The position numbers and the translations under genes were made by a program. The notes beneath the pieces are model-generated. The model saw only the letters and a list, made by a program, of their open reading frames with translations, did not search any database and was not told where the DNA came from. Positions 9,526 through 21,593 of a DNA stretch of 48,370 bases are shown piece after piece (position 1 is the first letter of the stretch; every line of letters starts with the position of its first letter). The DNA comes from Basidiobolus meristosporus CBS 931.73 (Eukaryota; Basidiobolomycota; Basidiobolomycetes; Basidiobolales; Basidiobolaceae), in the NCBI GenBank assembly GCA_002104905.1, contig MCFE01000666.1, positions 1-48,370 of the forward strand. Direction: 5' to 3'.

Positions 9526-9533
9526 TCACGTGA
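9526..9533. promoter_or_regulatory. Palindromic E-box TCACGTGA in Gypsy LTR copy A
   Basis: The 8-bp palindrome is kept in all three LTR copies (also 28190-28197 and 35210-35217), followed by an ATTGG (inverted CCAAT) box. TCACGTGA is the classic bHLH (Cbf1/Pho4-type) core. Conservation across otherwise diverged copies suggests a promoter element. Confidence 0.5.
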
Positions 9534-9874
9534 TTTGATTGGCTGGTTCAAAAGTTACACGCGATCAAAGTCACCATAGTAATCCTAGCAATAAGGCATA
9601 GTATATATAATAGTTGGACTCTTTTGGTCATAACTCCTTAAGTACTGCTTCAAATGAGCTGTAATTTGAAACATGTGTTGGCTACTACGTGTTCTGTATG
9701 ACATAATATTCTTGGGTGGATTGCTTGTCAGGGCCTGGAGCATTTGTTCATCAAAGTTGGAAATTCTTGATCTTTCACTTGTGTGTTACAATAGCAAAAA
9801 GCAAAATAAAGAAATGAGTGCAATATTGGTTTAGAGATATTGTAGTAATGGAATACTTTCCATTACCACAGAAT

Positions 9875-10738
9875 ATAAATCAACCTGTATAGAATCTGAT
9901 ATATAATACCCAAAGCAATAGGGGTACCATTTTGATCAGTGATTCTGTATCCAGAGTTGTAAAAGCTGTATTGAGTCCTTCTGCTGTGGGCTTACTTACA
10001 GATAGTAGATTCTTAGTTATTTCTGGTACATAGAGTCATCCTTTGAAGGCTAGTGTGTGGCATACCTCACTACTTCTATGGTTTACTTGGATAGTTCTTT
10101 CTTCAACTGCATCAAGTGCTCCATTCCCACCCATGAAAACCTTGTTAACTGGAATTTCTTAATGTTGGGTAAAAAGTTCTTTTTGATGTGCATAGTGTTG
10201 AGGTTCTTCAGAGTCATTATACCATATCTGAGAGTCCTTGTTTGTTGTCTTATTTAGTACCAATATGAATAGTCTATCGTTGGTTGTTACAGCATCTCTA
10301 TATTCACACACTTTCTGCTTATTATCTCCTAGTTAAAGTACTGGTCTGTTGTGTGTACTTTCCTTTTACAGTAGTTGCAAAGCAGGTTGCTGTTGCCTCA
10401 AAAAGATCTTGAGTACCTCCTTTGCTGGTTTTCACTGCTTATTAAGGCACTTTCTTATTCCATCTTATTGACACTGTATTTTCTTAATTCTTCATCCAGG
10501 AGACTTCCATGTTTGTAATGTAAGGTCAAATCCCCAGTTCTGGACTCTGAGGCTGCTACAAAAACCTGAAACCTGTCTGTCAGGCTATCCAGGATGGTGA
10601 ATATCAAATGCTCATCAGTAGATGGTATGCACACAGAATTCTTTTCATCAGTCAACAGTGCAATTCTGTTAATTAGATTTCTCATCCCATCTTCTAGAAG
10701 CATCTTTGTGGTAAAGAATTTTTGCTAACAAAGCATCT
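9875..10738 (-). pseudogene. Copia relict M1: protease and gag remainder
   Basis: Continues M1 after the Gypsy solo LTR. The minus strand encodes decayed GAG-pre-integrase and protease sequence, a broken CCHC region near 10370, and a gag piece (10455-10703: MRNLINRIALLTDEKNSV). Stops and frameshifts throughout. The match to gag ends about 10738, upstream of which (in element sense) about 0.4 kb of gag and the 5' LTR are gone. Confidence 0.85.
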
Positions 10739-12028
10739 TCTTGACTCTGTCCCAAGTTATATTTTTCATCAGGGTCTGATACTATTCAATCATTGCAGAT
10801 CTCCAAAACTTTGTCTGAGGGCTATTTAGGGCCTCTTTACAGTCTGGGGCTCATCAACATGGACTTAATAGACATAGGCTAAGTTTGTACCCTAATTGAT
10901 ATAATAATTTGGGCTATTTCTTCACTAGCTGAATCTCCTGGAATTTGATACTGGAATGATCACCTATGGGATTTTCCTGGGCACTGATCCAGGCTCCACC
11001 ATAATTGAAGAGTCCTCATGAGTGAAAAAGCTTCTTTGTTTTCCTCTAATTCAATTCTGACTATTGGGGGACATGAGATCAGATTTTTCTCATCATCTGA
11101 TGTCATTTTTTGTGGAAATTCTAAATTCTCATCAAACAGCACATCCTGGACATCATCAGCTTTTTTGCTTTGGTATTGTAGTGTCTGTATACCTTACTCA
11201 CATTGCAGTAGCCCAAAAATATATATTTTGCACTTTTTGGCTCAAGTTTTGACTGCTTTCTGGGCAGTTTCTTGGCATATGCTATATACTCCAATATTCT
11301 TAGATTCTCTGCACTTGATCTGAATGCTTCCATGCTTCAGATAGAATTCAAATACCATGTATTCTGCAATAACTACTATTCTTAGGGTGTACAGCAGTGG
11401 CAACCAATTCCACCCAAAATCAAAGGTTAACTTTTGAACACAGATCATAGATCTTGCCATATCAGTTATTGATCTGTTGGCACATTCTGCAACACCATTC
11501 TGCTGCAGGGAGTATGGTACTGTAGTCTCTTGCATTATCCCACAAATCTTGCTAAGATGGATGAGGAGTTTTGAGGCATATTTTCCAACATTGTCAAAGT
11601 GTATTTTCTTAGTTTTTTCATCAATTTCTCTCTCCACCATTACCTTAAGCCACCTGAGCTTGGGCAAAGCTTCTTCCTTTCTTTCCATGAAGTAGACCCA
11701 CATGTGTACTTCACAATCATCATTGAAGGTGATTAAATACTTCATCCAACCTAAGGATAAATTTTGCATAGGTTGACACATATTGGAGTGAATTAGATCT
11801 AGTTTTTTCTTAGGTTTAACTAATCCAGAGCTCCTGAACAGTTGTGGGGCTTGTTTCCCATATATGCACACTTAACAGTGCTCTAAGTCAGTGGGTGGGA
11901 TCAATTATTACTCCAATAATTAGCAGATCTCTGATCATTTTGGGCAAATAATCAAGTTGATGTTTCCAAATCTCTTGTGCCAAAGCATTGATGTTTCTTT
12001 GTTTAAGTTACATATATTGGGTTCCACA
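10739..12028 (-). pseudogene. Copia relict M2: RT start, linker and integrase
   Basis: Reading the minus strand, the HHCC end (CIYGKQAPQLFRSSGL) is followed by integrase core (IHSNMCQPMQ, then HFDNVGKYASK and NGVAECANRSITD) and the linker toward RT. The second catalytic aspartate region has lost SDNGGEY (now FDNVGKY). Frames break several times near 11120-11340. At 12028 it is interrupted by the M4 block and its next codons appear at about 21594. Confidence 0.88.
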
Positions 12029-12376
12029 TGTTGTAAGAGTCTTGGATATATTGAAAGTGATTGGGAGGACAAGTAGAGTATGTGGTATCACTTAATGATT
12101 AATTGAATGTAAAAGTAGCATTTATACTTTTACATGGTCTTGGCATCACAAACATGTAGAATAAGTTACAAAAGGTCCCAAAAACATGTGTGCAGAGTCT
12201 GGAGCTGTTTGGACAGCTTTGAGTATTTTCATGTTCTGGGTACCTGGTATTTTGGTGAAAATATTCCAAGTAAATCTCAACAAGGAATTTGGTCAGTATT
12301 CTCTAAGATTTGAAGGTAATGATCTAAGTAACCAAGTTAGGTGGATATTTAGGTGGAATTACAAATCTTTAAAACA
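12029..12376 (-). repeat. Copia LTR (3' LTR of M4)
   Basis: 348 bp on the minus strand, from TGTTGTAAGAG to TTTAAAACA, followed by CTGCCACTCAG, the reverse complement of a slightly decayed polypurine tract. It may be a recombinant LTR (see findings). Confidence 0.9.
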
Positions 12377-12387
12377 CTGCCACTCAG

Positions 12388-13791
12388 CTAAATGCTCATG
12401 CTGACTAGTCCTAATTTTGACCTAAAATATTCAGACTTGTATCTAGCTAATTGTTTGGTAAATATGTCTGCAATCTTTTCATCTGAAGGTCAGTAAACAA
12501 AGCTAGCTAAGTTATTCTCTGTAGCTTCATGTATGAAAAGATGTTTAATATCTATGTGCTTAGTTCTAGCATGAAAAATTGGATTTCTACATAATTGTAT
12601 ACATCCTTGATTATCTTGGAAAAAAGTAATAGGCATTTTTTAGCATAGGCCTAAATCAGTAAAAAGCTTTCTTAACCATGTTGCTTATTTTGTAGCTTCA
12701 CAGGCTGCCATATACTCTGCCTCTGTGGTAGAGAGTGCTATGGTTGGCTGCTTTCTTGAATTCCATGAATCACTCATTTATAGTCAAGAAAGGTGTATCC
12801 TGTTGTGGATCCTGTGACTTTCAAATTTTGTCACCAATCAGCATCAGAGTATCCCACAAGATCCTGTTCTGAATCTTTATTAGTGTATGTTAAGCAGATA
12901 TCAGCAGTTCCTTTTAGATATCTAAAAATCTGCTTAACTGCTGCAATATGATCAGATCCATAGTTCTGATTATGTTGGCTGACAACTCCCACTGAATATG
13001 AGATATCTGGGCATGTTCCAAGCATAATATACATGAGACTGCTCACCATAGATTGATAAGGAAAGTCAGGGCTGTCAGATGGCACCAAGCTCACTTGATA
13101 TGGTTATGTTTTGATCAAGTTATGATTTGTCTCCATCGGGGCAGCTGCCAGTTTACAGTCTTCCATTTGGTATTTTAGTATATCTTGAATATACTTGGAT
13201 GGGCTTAGGGTATTAGTCTGGGTACTATGGTCTATGGAGAACTTATTCCCTAAGTAGCAACTGAGTTCTCCTAGATTGGACATCTTGAACTCCTTAGATA
13301 GGCTGGATTTAGTCTCTTGCAATGTTCCTAGGTTATTGGTGGCTATAATAAGATCATCCATATATAGACCTGATTGAACTGCATTTGCTCTATTTGGCTT
13401 ATAGTATATACTTTAGTCAGCATTACTCCTTTTGAAACTCAAAGTTTCCAAATAAGAATCTATCTTGCAATTCCAGGCTCTTGGTGTTTGTTTGAGACCA
13501 TGTAGAGACTTTTTAAGCTTGCAGACCAAATGGGGTTATCTTGGTCAGCAAGCCCATCAGGCTGGTCCATATACACATCCTCATCAAGTACTCCATTCAA
13601 AAGTGCAGGTTTTATATCCATTTGATGAATAAAAAACTTATATTTGGCTGCAATAGCCAATATTAATCTGATAGAACTAAACTTAGCTACCGGTGCAAAG
13701 ATCTCAGTTTAGTCAGGTCCTTTTGTTTGAGAGTATTGTTTGGCCACAAGTCTTGCTTTGTATCTTTCACTTGTACCATCAGCCTTGTATT
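12388..13791 (-). pseudogene. M4 pol: RNase H and distal RT
   Basis: Minus-strand Copia C-terminal half. RNase H has GYSDADW at the 12831 end and most of the RNase H to C-terminus reads with frameshifts. RT shows DDLIIATNNLGTLQETKSSLSKEF at 13104-13361 and IHQMDIKPALLNGVLDEDVYMDQP at 13460-13660. The frame is broken in several places. It is cut at 13791, inside the GTIERYKA/FKTKYK segment of RT, by Copia copy 2 and resumes at 18480. Confidence 0.9.
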
Positions 13792-14140
13792 TGTTGTAAA
13801 AATTTGTATTTCCATCTAAATATTCACATAACTTAGTCACTTAGATCATTGCCTTCAAATCCTAGAGAATACTGACCAAATTCCTTGTTGGGATTTACTT
13901 AGAATATTTTCACCAAAATACCAGGTACCCAGAACATGAAAATTCTCAAAGTTGTCCAAACAGCCCCAAACTTTGGACACATGTTCTTGGGACCTTCCTT
14001 AACCTGTTCTACGTGTTTGTAATGCCAAGACCAGGTAAAAGTATAAATACTACTTTTACATTCAATAAATCATTAAGTGAAAACCACATAATCTACTTGT
14101 TCTCCCAATCACTTCCAATATCTCCAAGACTCTTACAACA
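13792..14140 (+). repeat. 5' LTR of Copia copy 2
   Basis: 349 bp, TGTTGTAAAAATT to CTTACAACA. TATAAATA and AATAAA words are placed as in copy 1. Confidence 0.96.
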
Positions 14141-14152
14141 GGTTATGAGCCC
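14141..14152 (+). other. Primer-binding site of Copia copy 2
   Basis: GGTTATGAGCCC, immediately after the LTR, matches the anticodon arm of initiator tRNA-Met over 12 bases. Confidence 0.75.
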
Positions 14153-14171
14153 CAAGCTGTCACTCTCTGCA

Positions 14172-17100
14172 ATGTCTACCACTGCTATTACTGGAATTTT
14201 TCCCTCTGCTGAAAAGTTGGATGGATCTGACTACCAAGTGTGGAAGGTGAAGATGAAGATGCTGCTACAAGAAAGAGGCCTTTGGGGTATTGTCATGGGA
14301 GAAGAATGCCCTCCTAAAAACATGGGAGAGGAAGCCTTAAAGTACCAGAAGAAAGAACAAAGTGCCTTTAACTGCATTTGCCTTAATGTCAAGAACAAAT
14401 TGCTAATTCAATGCTCAAGAGCAAAAACAGCAAAGAATGCCTGGAAGGCATTAGAAGACACCTACCAGTCATGTTCAGCTGCCAAGAAAATGTATCTGAG
14501 ACAAAAATTCTTTACTACAAAGATGCTGCCAGGAGAAGAAATGAAAAATCTAATTAACAGAATTACCCTGCTGGTAGATGAGATGTAATCTGTGGGTGTA
14601 CCAACTACTGATGAGGATGTGATAGTTACCATCCTGAATAGCCTGAGAGACAAGATTCAGGGCCTTGTATCAGCCCTAGAGTCCAGAACTGAAGATTTGA
14701 CCTTAAATTACGTATATGGAAGGCTCCTGGATGAAGAATTAAGAAAATCAAGCGCCAATAAGAAGGAAGAAGAAAATGCTTTAATAAGCAATGATAACCA
14801 ACAAAGGAGGTACCCAAGACCCTACAAAGGCAACAGCAACCTATTTTGCAACTACTGCAAAAGGAAAGGACACACATCAGACCGGTGTCTCAAAAAGAGA
14901 GATTATCAGCAAAAGAAGCCTGAATATGGAAATGCTGCAACAACTGAAGATAGACTATTCATATCTGCACTAAATATGACCACAAACAAGGATTCTCAGA
15001 CGTGGTATATTGACTCTGAAGCTTCTCAACACTTTACACACCAAAAAGAACTTTTTACCCAATATCAAGAAATTTCAATTAAGAAGGTTTTCATGGGTGA
15101 CAATAGAACACTTGATGCAGTGGGAGAAGGAACTATCCAAGTAAACCTTAGAAGCAGTGAAGTAAGCCATACACTGACCTTTAAAGAAGTACTTTATGAA
15201 CCAGAAATAGCCAAGAACCTACTATCTGTAAGTAAGGCCACAGCAGAAGGACTCAGTTTCAGTTTTGACAATTCTGGATGCAGGATCACTGATCAAAATG
15301 GTGCCCACATTGCTTTGGGCATCAGAGATCAGAATCTATACAGGTTGACTTATATTCCATCATATTTGGAAGCCAATATAAGTAACTTAAAAGAAGAAAC
15401 ACCAATGCTTTGGCACAGGAGATTTGGACACATCAATTTTGATTATTTGCATAAAATGATCAAAGATCAGCTAATTTCTGGAGTGAAAATTGATCCCCCA
15501 GCTAATTTGGAGCACTGTGAAGCCTGCATATATGGGAAACAAGCCAGACAACCGTTCAAGAGCTCTGGGTTAATCAAAACTAAGAAAAAATTAGATCTAA
15601 TTCACTCAGATCTGTGTGGACCTATGCAAAATTTATCCTTAGGCGGGATGAAGTATTTAATCACTTTTATTGATGATTATACAAGATACACATGGGTCTA
15701 CTTCACAAAGAGAAAGGAAGAAGCTCTGTCTAAGCTCAGGGAGTTTAAAGCCATGGTGGAGAGAGAAACTGGTGAAAAAATCAAGAAAATACGCTCTGAC
15801 AATGGTGGAGAATATACCTCAAAACTCTTCATCCACTTCTGCAAAATTCATGGGATAAAGCAAGAGACTACTGTACCATACTCCCTACAGCAAAATGGAG
15901 TAGCAGAACAAGCTAACAGATCAATAATTGATATGGCAAGATCTATGATCCATGATCAAAAATTATCCTATGATTTTTGGGCGGAATCAGTTGCCACTGC
16001 TGTATACCTTAAAAATAGGAGTTATAACAGAATACTTCGTGATTCTACTCCATTTGAAGCATGGTATGGATACAGACCAAGTGCAGAACATCTAAGAATA
16101 TTTGGGTGTGCAGCATATGCCAAAAAACTGGCCAGAAATCAGTCAAAATTTAAGCCAAAAAGTGTAAAATGCATATTTTTGGGCTACTGCAATGAGAGTA
16201 AGGCATACAGACTCTACAATACCAAAGCAAAGAAGCTTATCAAGTCCAGGGATGTGTTGTTTGATGAAAATTCAAAATTTTCACAAAAAATGACATCAGA
16301 TGATGACAAAAATTTGATCTCAAGTCCACCAATTGTCAGGATTGAATCAGAGCAAAACAATGAAAATTTTTTCACTCCAGAGAACTTTACAACTGTGGTT
16401 TAGCCAGAATCACTGCCCAGGAATATCCCAGAAGTGATCATTCCAGTATCAAATGCCCGGAGATCAAACCAAACAAGAAATAGCCCAAATTACTATATCA
16501 ATGAGGGTACAAACTTAGCCTATGCCTATTCAGTCCATATTGATGAACCCCAGACTGTAAAAGAGGCCCTAAATAGCCCTCAGACAAAGTTTTGGAGATC
16601 TGCAATGACTGAGGAATATCAGGCACTGATGGAAAATCAAACTTGGGACTTAGTCAATTACCAATCAACCAAAAATCAAGTGGATGCAGATGGGTCTTCA
16701 AGGCAAAATACAAGGCTGATGGTACAATTGAAAGATACAAAGCAAGACTTGTAGCCAAAGGATACTCTCAAACAAAAGGACTTGACTATACTGAGACCTT
16801 TGTACCAGTAGCCAAGTTTAATTCCATCAGATTAATACTGGCTATTGCAGCCAAGTATAAGTTTTTTATTCATCAAATGGATGTAAAAACTGCATTTTTG
16901 AATGGAGAACTTGATGAGGACGTGTATATGGACCAGCCTGATGGGTTTGTTGACCAAGATAACCCTCATTTGGTCTGCAAGCTTAAAAAGTCACTATATG
17001 GTCTCAAACAATCACCGAGAGCCTGGAATTGCAAGATAGATTCTTATTTGGAATCCTTGAGTTTCAAAAGAAGTAATGCTGACTATAGTATATACTATAA

Positions 17101-18114
17101 GCCAGATAGAGCAAATCCAGTTCTATTAGCTCTATACGTGGATGATCTTATTATAGCCGCCATAACCTAGAAACATTGGAAGAGACTAAATCCAGCCTAT
17201 CTAAGGAGTTCAAGATGTCTGATTTAGGAGAACTTAGTTACTACTTAGGGATTAAGTTCTCCATAGACAGATGTACCCAGACTATTACCCTAAGCCAATC
17301 CAAGTATATTCAAGATATACTAAAGAAGTACAAAATGGAAGACTGTAAACCGGCAGCTACCCCAATGGAGACAAACCTTAACTCGGTCAAAATTCAACCA
17401 AATCAAGAGAGCCTGGTGCCATCTGAAAGCCCTGACTTTCCTTATCAATCTATGGTCAGCAGTCTGATGTATATCATGCTTGGAACACGTCCAGATATCT
17501 CATATTCAGTGGGAGTTGTCAGCCAATATAATCAGAATTATGGATCTGATCATATTGCAGCAGTTACGAGGATTTTTAGATACCTAAAAGGAGCTGCTGA
17601 TATCTACTTGAGATACACTTATAAGGATTCAGAACAGGATCTTGTGGGATACTCTGATGCTGATTGGGGACAAAATTTGGAAGACAGAAGATCCACCACA
17701 GGATACACCTTTCTTTACTGTAAAGGAGCCATTTCATGGAATTCAAGAAAGCAACCAACTGTAGCACTTTCCACCACAGAGGCAGAGTATATGGCAGCCT
17801 GTGAAGCTACAAAAGAAGCAATGTGGTTAAGAAAGCTGTTTACAGATTTAGGCCTATGTCAAAAAACGCCTATTACTTTATTTCAAGGTAATCAAGGATG
17901 TATACAATTAGGTAGAAATCCAACTTTTCATGCTAGAACCAAGCACATAGATATTAGACACCATTTCATACGTGAAGCTATAGAGAATAACTTAGTTAGC
18001 TTAGTTTACTGTCCTACAGATGAAATGATTGCAGACATATTTACCAAACCATTAGCTAGAGACAAGTTTGAATATCTTAGGTCAAAATTAGGACTAGTCA
18101 GTATGAACATTTAG
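14172..18114 (+). pseudogene. Copia Gag-Pol, copy 2, four lesions
   Basis: All domains are present in the same order as in the intact polyprotein: CCHC (CNYCKRKGHTSDRC), protease, integrase with SDNGGEY and NGVAEQ, RT with YVDD, RNase H with GYSDADW. Lesions against copy 1 are TAA at 14586-14588 (GAA in copy 1), TAG at 16401-16403 (CAG), and single-base deletions near 16656 and 17161. Two missense changes also hit conserved sites: protease DSGA is DSEA, and RNase H FQDNQG is FQGNQG. Because copy 1 lacks the stops, they are decay and not programmed readthrough. Transcripts could still be packaged by copy 1 proteins. Confidence 0.95.
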
Positions 18115-18125
18115 CTGAGTGGGAG

Positions 18126-18474
18126 TGTTGTAAAAATTTGTATTTCCATCTAAATATTCACATAACTTAGTCACTTAGATCATTACCTTCAAATCCTAGA
18201 GAATACTGACCAAATTCCTTGTCAGGATTTACTTAGAATATTTTCACCAAAATACCAGGTACCCAGAACATGAAAATTCTCAAAGTTGTCCAAACAGCCC
18301 CAAACTTTGCACACATGTTCTTGGGACCTTCCTTAACCTATTCTAAGTGCTTGTAATGCCAAGACCAGGTAAAAGTATAAATATTACTTTTACATTCAAT
18401 AAATCATTAAGTGAAAACCACATAATCTACTTGTTCTCCCAATCACTTCCAATATCTCCAAGACTCTTACAACA
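18126..18474 (+). repeat. 3' LTR of Copia copy 2
   Basis: 349 bp, preceded by GAGTGGGAG (polypurine tract) and followed by the GTATT target duplication. Confidence 0.96.
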
Positions 18475-18479
18475 GTATT

Positions 18480-21014
18480 TTGTCTTGAAGACCCATCTGC
18501 ATCAAATTGATATTTGGTTGATTGGTAATTTGACTAAGTCCCAAATTTGATTTTCCATCAGGGCCTGATATTCCTCAGTCTATGCAGATGTCCAAAAGTT
18601 TGTCTGAGGGCTATTTAGGGCCTGTTTTAGAGTCTGGGGCTCATCAATATGGAATGAATAGGCATAGGCTAAGTGTGTTCCCTGATTGATATAGTAATTT
18701 GGAATATATCTTGTCTGATTGGATCTCCAGGCATTTGATACTGGAATGATCACTTCTGAGATATTCCTGGGCACTACCTCAGGCTGAACATGGCTGTAGA
18801 GTTCTCTGGAGTGAAGATATCTCACTGTTTTGCTCTGACTCAATTCTAACAATTGGTGGACTTAAGATCAGATTTTCATCACCATCTAATGTCATATTCT
18901 GTGAGAATTTTGAACTTTCATCAAGCAACACATCCCTGGACTGGATTAGCTTCTTTGCTTTGGTATTGTAGAGTCTGTATGCTTTACTCTCATAACAGTA
19001 GCCTAGAAATATTCATTTTACACTTTTTGGCTCCTATTTTGACTCATTACTGGGCAGTTTCTGAGTGTATGCTGTACACCCAAATATTCTTAGATATTCT
19101 GCACTTGGTCTGTATCTATATCCTTGCATCAAATGGTGTAGAATCACAAAGTATTCTGTTATAGCTCCTATTTTTAAGGTAAACAGCTGTGGCAACTGAT
19201 TCCATCCAAAAATTATAGGATAATTTTTGATCATGGATCATGGATCTGGCCATATCAATTGCTGATATGTTTGCACGTTTTTCTACTCCATTTTACCATA
19301 GGGAGTATGGTGCAGTAGCCTCTTGCTTTATCCCATGAATTTTGCAGAAGTGGATGAAGAGTCTTGGGGTATATTCTCCACTTTTGTCAGAGTGTATTTT
19401 CTTGATTATTCAACCAGTATCTCTCTCCACCATGGTTTTGAGCTCCCTGAGCTTAGACAGAGCTTCTTCCTTTCTCTCCATGAAGTAGACCCATGTGTAT
19501 CTTGTATAATCATCAATTAAAGTGATTAAATACTTCATCCCGCCTAAGGATAAATTTTGCATAGGTTCACACAGATCTGAGTGAATTAGATCTAATTTTT
19601 TCTTAGTTTTGATTAACCCAGAGCTCTTGAACAGTTGTCTGGCTTGTTTCCCATATATGCAGGCTTCACAGTGCTCCAACTTTGCTGGGGATCAATTTTC
19701 ACTCCAGAAATTGGCTGATCTTTGATCAGTTTGCGCAAATAATCAAACTTGATGTGTCCAAATCTCCTGTGCCAAAGCATTGGTGTTTCTTCATTTAAGT
19801 TACTTATATTGGCTTCCAAATATAGTGGAATATAAGTCAACTTGTATAGATTCTGATCTCTGATGCCCAAAGCAATATGGGCACCATTTTGATCAGTGAT
19901 CCTGTATCCAGAATTGTCAAAACTGAAACTGAGTCCTTCTGCTGTGGCCTTGCTTACAAATAGTAGGTTCTTGGCTATTTCTGGTACATAGAGTGCTTCT
20001 TTAAAGGTCAGAGTATGGCTTCCTTCACTGCTTCTTAGGTTTACTTGGATAGTTCCTTCTCCCACTGCATCAAGTGTTCTATTGTCACACATGAAAACCT
20101 TCTTAATTGGAATTTCTTGATATTGGGTAAAAAGTTCTTTTTGGTGTGTAAAGTGTTGAGATGCTCCAGAGTCAATATACCACATCTGAGAATCCTTGTT
20201 TGTTGTCGTATTTAGTGCAGATATGAATAGTCTATCTTCAGTTGTTGCAGCATTTCAATATTTAGGCTTCTTTTGCTGATATTCTCTCTTATTGATACAC
20301 CAGTCTGATGTGCATCCCTTCCTTTTGCAGTAGTTGCAAAATCGGTTTGCTGTTGCCTTTGTAGGGTCTTGGGTACCTCCTTTGTTGGTTATCATTGCTT
20401 ATTATAGCATTTTCTTCTTCCTTCTTATTGGCGCTTGATTTTTTTAATTCTTCATCCAGGAGCCTTCCATTTACATAATTTGAGGTCAAGTCCTCAGTTC
20501 TAGACTCTAGGGCTGATAAAAGGCCCTGAAGCTTGTCTGTCAGGCTATAAAGGATGGTAACTATCACATCCTCATCATTAGTTGGTACACCCACAGATTC
20601 CATCTCATCCACCAGCAGGATAATTCTTTTAATTAGATTTTTCATTTCTTCTCCTGGCAGCATCTTTGTAGTAAAGGATTTTTGTCTCAGATACATTTTC
20701 TTAGCAGCTGAATATGACTGATAGGTGTCTTCTAATGCCTTCCAGGCATTCTTTGCTGTTTTTACTCTAGAGCATTGAATTAGCAATTTGTCTTTAACAT
20801 TAAGGCATATGCAGTTGAAGGCACTTTGTTCTTTCTTCTAGAACTTTGAGGCTTCCTCTGCTACATTTTTAGGAGGGCATTCTTCTCCCATGACAACATC
20901 CCAAAGGCCTCTTTCTTTTAGCCGCATCTTCATCTTCAACTTCCACACTTGGTAGTTAGATCCATCTAACTTTTCAGCAGAGGGAAAAATTCCAGTAATA
21001 GCAGTAGTAGACAT
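18480..21014 (-). pseudogene. M4 gag-pol: RT start through gag
   Basis: Reading from the gag start at 21014 leftward: gag (MSTTAITGIFPSAEKLDGSN, then the UBN2-like core), CCHC region with a frameshift near 20290-20330, protease with WYIDSGASQHFTH intact, GAG-pre-integrase (WHRRFGH and HCEACIYGKQ), integrase with DDYTRYTWVYF, linker, and RT entry at 18480. It is broken by frameshifts and stops in the integrase core (19030-19410) and linker. Long open stretches (19613-20185 and 20289-20786) show it is younger than M1 and M2. Confidence 0.92.
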
Positions 21015-21045
21015 TGCATAGAGTGACAGCTTGGGGCTCATAACC

Positions 21046-21394
21046 TGTTGTAAGAGTCTTGAAGATATTGGAAGTGATTGGGAGAACAAGTAGAATATGT
21101 GGTTTTCACTTAATGATTTATTGAATGTAAAAGTAGTATTTATACTTTTACCTGGTCTTGGCATTACAAGCACTTAGAATAGGTCAAGCAAGGTCCCAAG
21201 AACATGTGTGCAAAGTTTGGGGTTGTTTGGACAACTTTGGGAATTTTCATGTTCTGGGTAGCTGGTATTTTGGTGAGAATATTCTAAGTAAATCCCAACA
21301 AGGAATTTAGTCAGTATTTTCTAGGATTTGAAGGTAATGATCTAAGTGACTAAGTTTGGTGAATATTTAGGTGGAAATACAAATTTCTACAACA
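21046..21394 (-). repeat. Copia LTR (5' LTR of M4)
   Basis: 349 bp on the minus strand. GGGCTCATAACC directly to its left is the reverse complement of the primer-binding site. Its right edge abuts a second, truncated LTR. Confidence 0.92.
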
Positions 21395-21593
21395 CCAAAA
21401 ACATGTGTGCAGAGTTTGGAGCTGTGTGGACAACTTTGAGAATTTTCATGTTCAGGGTATCTGGTAATTTGATGGAAATATTCTAAGTGAATCCTAACAA
21501 GGAACTTGGTCAGTATTCTCTAGGATTTGAAGGTAATGATCTAAGCGACTAAGCTTGGTAGATATTTAGGTGCAATTACAAAGTTTTACAACA
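21395..21593 (-). repeat. Truncated Copia LTR beside M4
   Basis: 199 bp matching the LTR from the word CCAAAAACATGTGTGC to the terminal TTTTACAACA. The other half is absent. CCAAA occurs both at its left edge and just after its right edge (21594-21598). M2 protease sequence resumes next. Confidence 0.85.

Larger units (their letters stand above)
8670..9870 (-). repeat. Gypsy solo LTR, copy A (1,201 bp)
   Basis: Begins TGTTGTGTTGTATTATG and ends CCATTACCACA, with a 4-bp duplication GAAT (8666-8669 and 9871-9874). M1 protease sequence resumes exactly at the right edge. It is homologous along its whole length to 27292-28534 and to 34300-35554; the last joins the integrase end of Gypsy element G1, which sets the family and the minus orientation. 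No reading frame. It carries the GGGG-motif array and a palindromic E-box described separately. Confidence 0.92.
182..10738 (-). mobile_element. Copia relict M1, interrupted by four insertions
   Basis: A decayed Ty1/Copia element read on the minus strand: 3' LTR at 182-530, then RNase H, reverse transcriptase, integrase, protease and part of gag going rightward. Removing a 228-bp solo LTR, a 696-bp solo LTR, the intact Copia and a Gypsy solo LTR leaves about 3.7 kb of the 4.7-kb family consensus. The N-terminal gag and the 5' LTR are missing. At about 10738 the sequence jumps into the IN-RT linker and early RT of another minus-strand copy (M2). It is dead: every domain carries stops or frameshifts. 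Confidence 0.9.
13792..18474 (+). mobile_element. Ty1/Copia retrotransposon, copy 2 (nearly intact)
   Basis: 4,683 bp with a perfect GTATT duplication (13787-13791 and 18475-18479), inserted antisense into the RT gene of M4. LTRs differ at about eight of 349 positions. It aligns colinearly with copy 1 with few differences, but has two nonsense changes and two 1-bp deletions, so it would need proteins from another copy to move. Confidence 0.97.
12029..21394 (-). mobile_element. Copia element M4, full length but decayed, split by copy 2
   Basis: Two LTRs (12029-12376 and 21046-21394) bracket a complete minus-strand Copia. After removing copy 2 and its duplication the length is about 4.68 kb, equal to the intact element. 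Polypurine tract and stop codon (12388-12390) sit by the left LTR. The primer site GGGCTCATAACC (reverse complement) and gag start (21012-21014) sit by the right LTR. The left flank is CCACA and the right flank CCAAA, an imperfect match, with an extra LTR piece to the right, so the block has probably recombined. Confidence 0.92.

Noticed and set aside
9300-9650. Short open frames in the Gypsy LTR (such as the 60-codon one at 35035 in G1) as genes.
   Set aside because: The frames are not conserved among the three LTR copies.
14586-16403. Programmed readthrough or frameshifting in copy 2.
   Set aside because: Copy 1 has sense codons and no indels at these places, so the breaks are mutations.
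182-21394. RIP-type hypermutation of the Copia copies.
   Set aside because: Differences between copies 1 and 2 are few and mixed, including transversions and indels; one stop arose from a G-to-T change. No strand-wide C-to-T skew is obvious by eye, though it was not computed.
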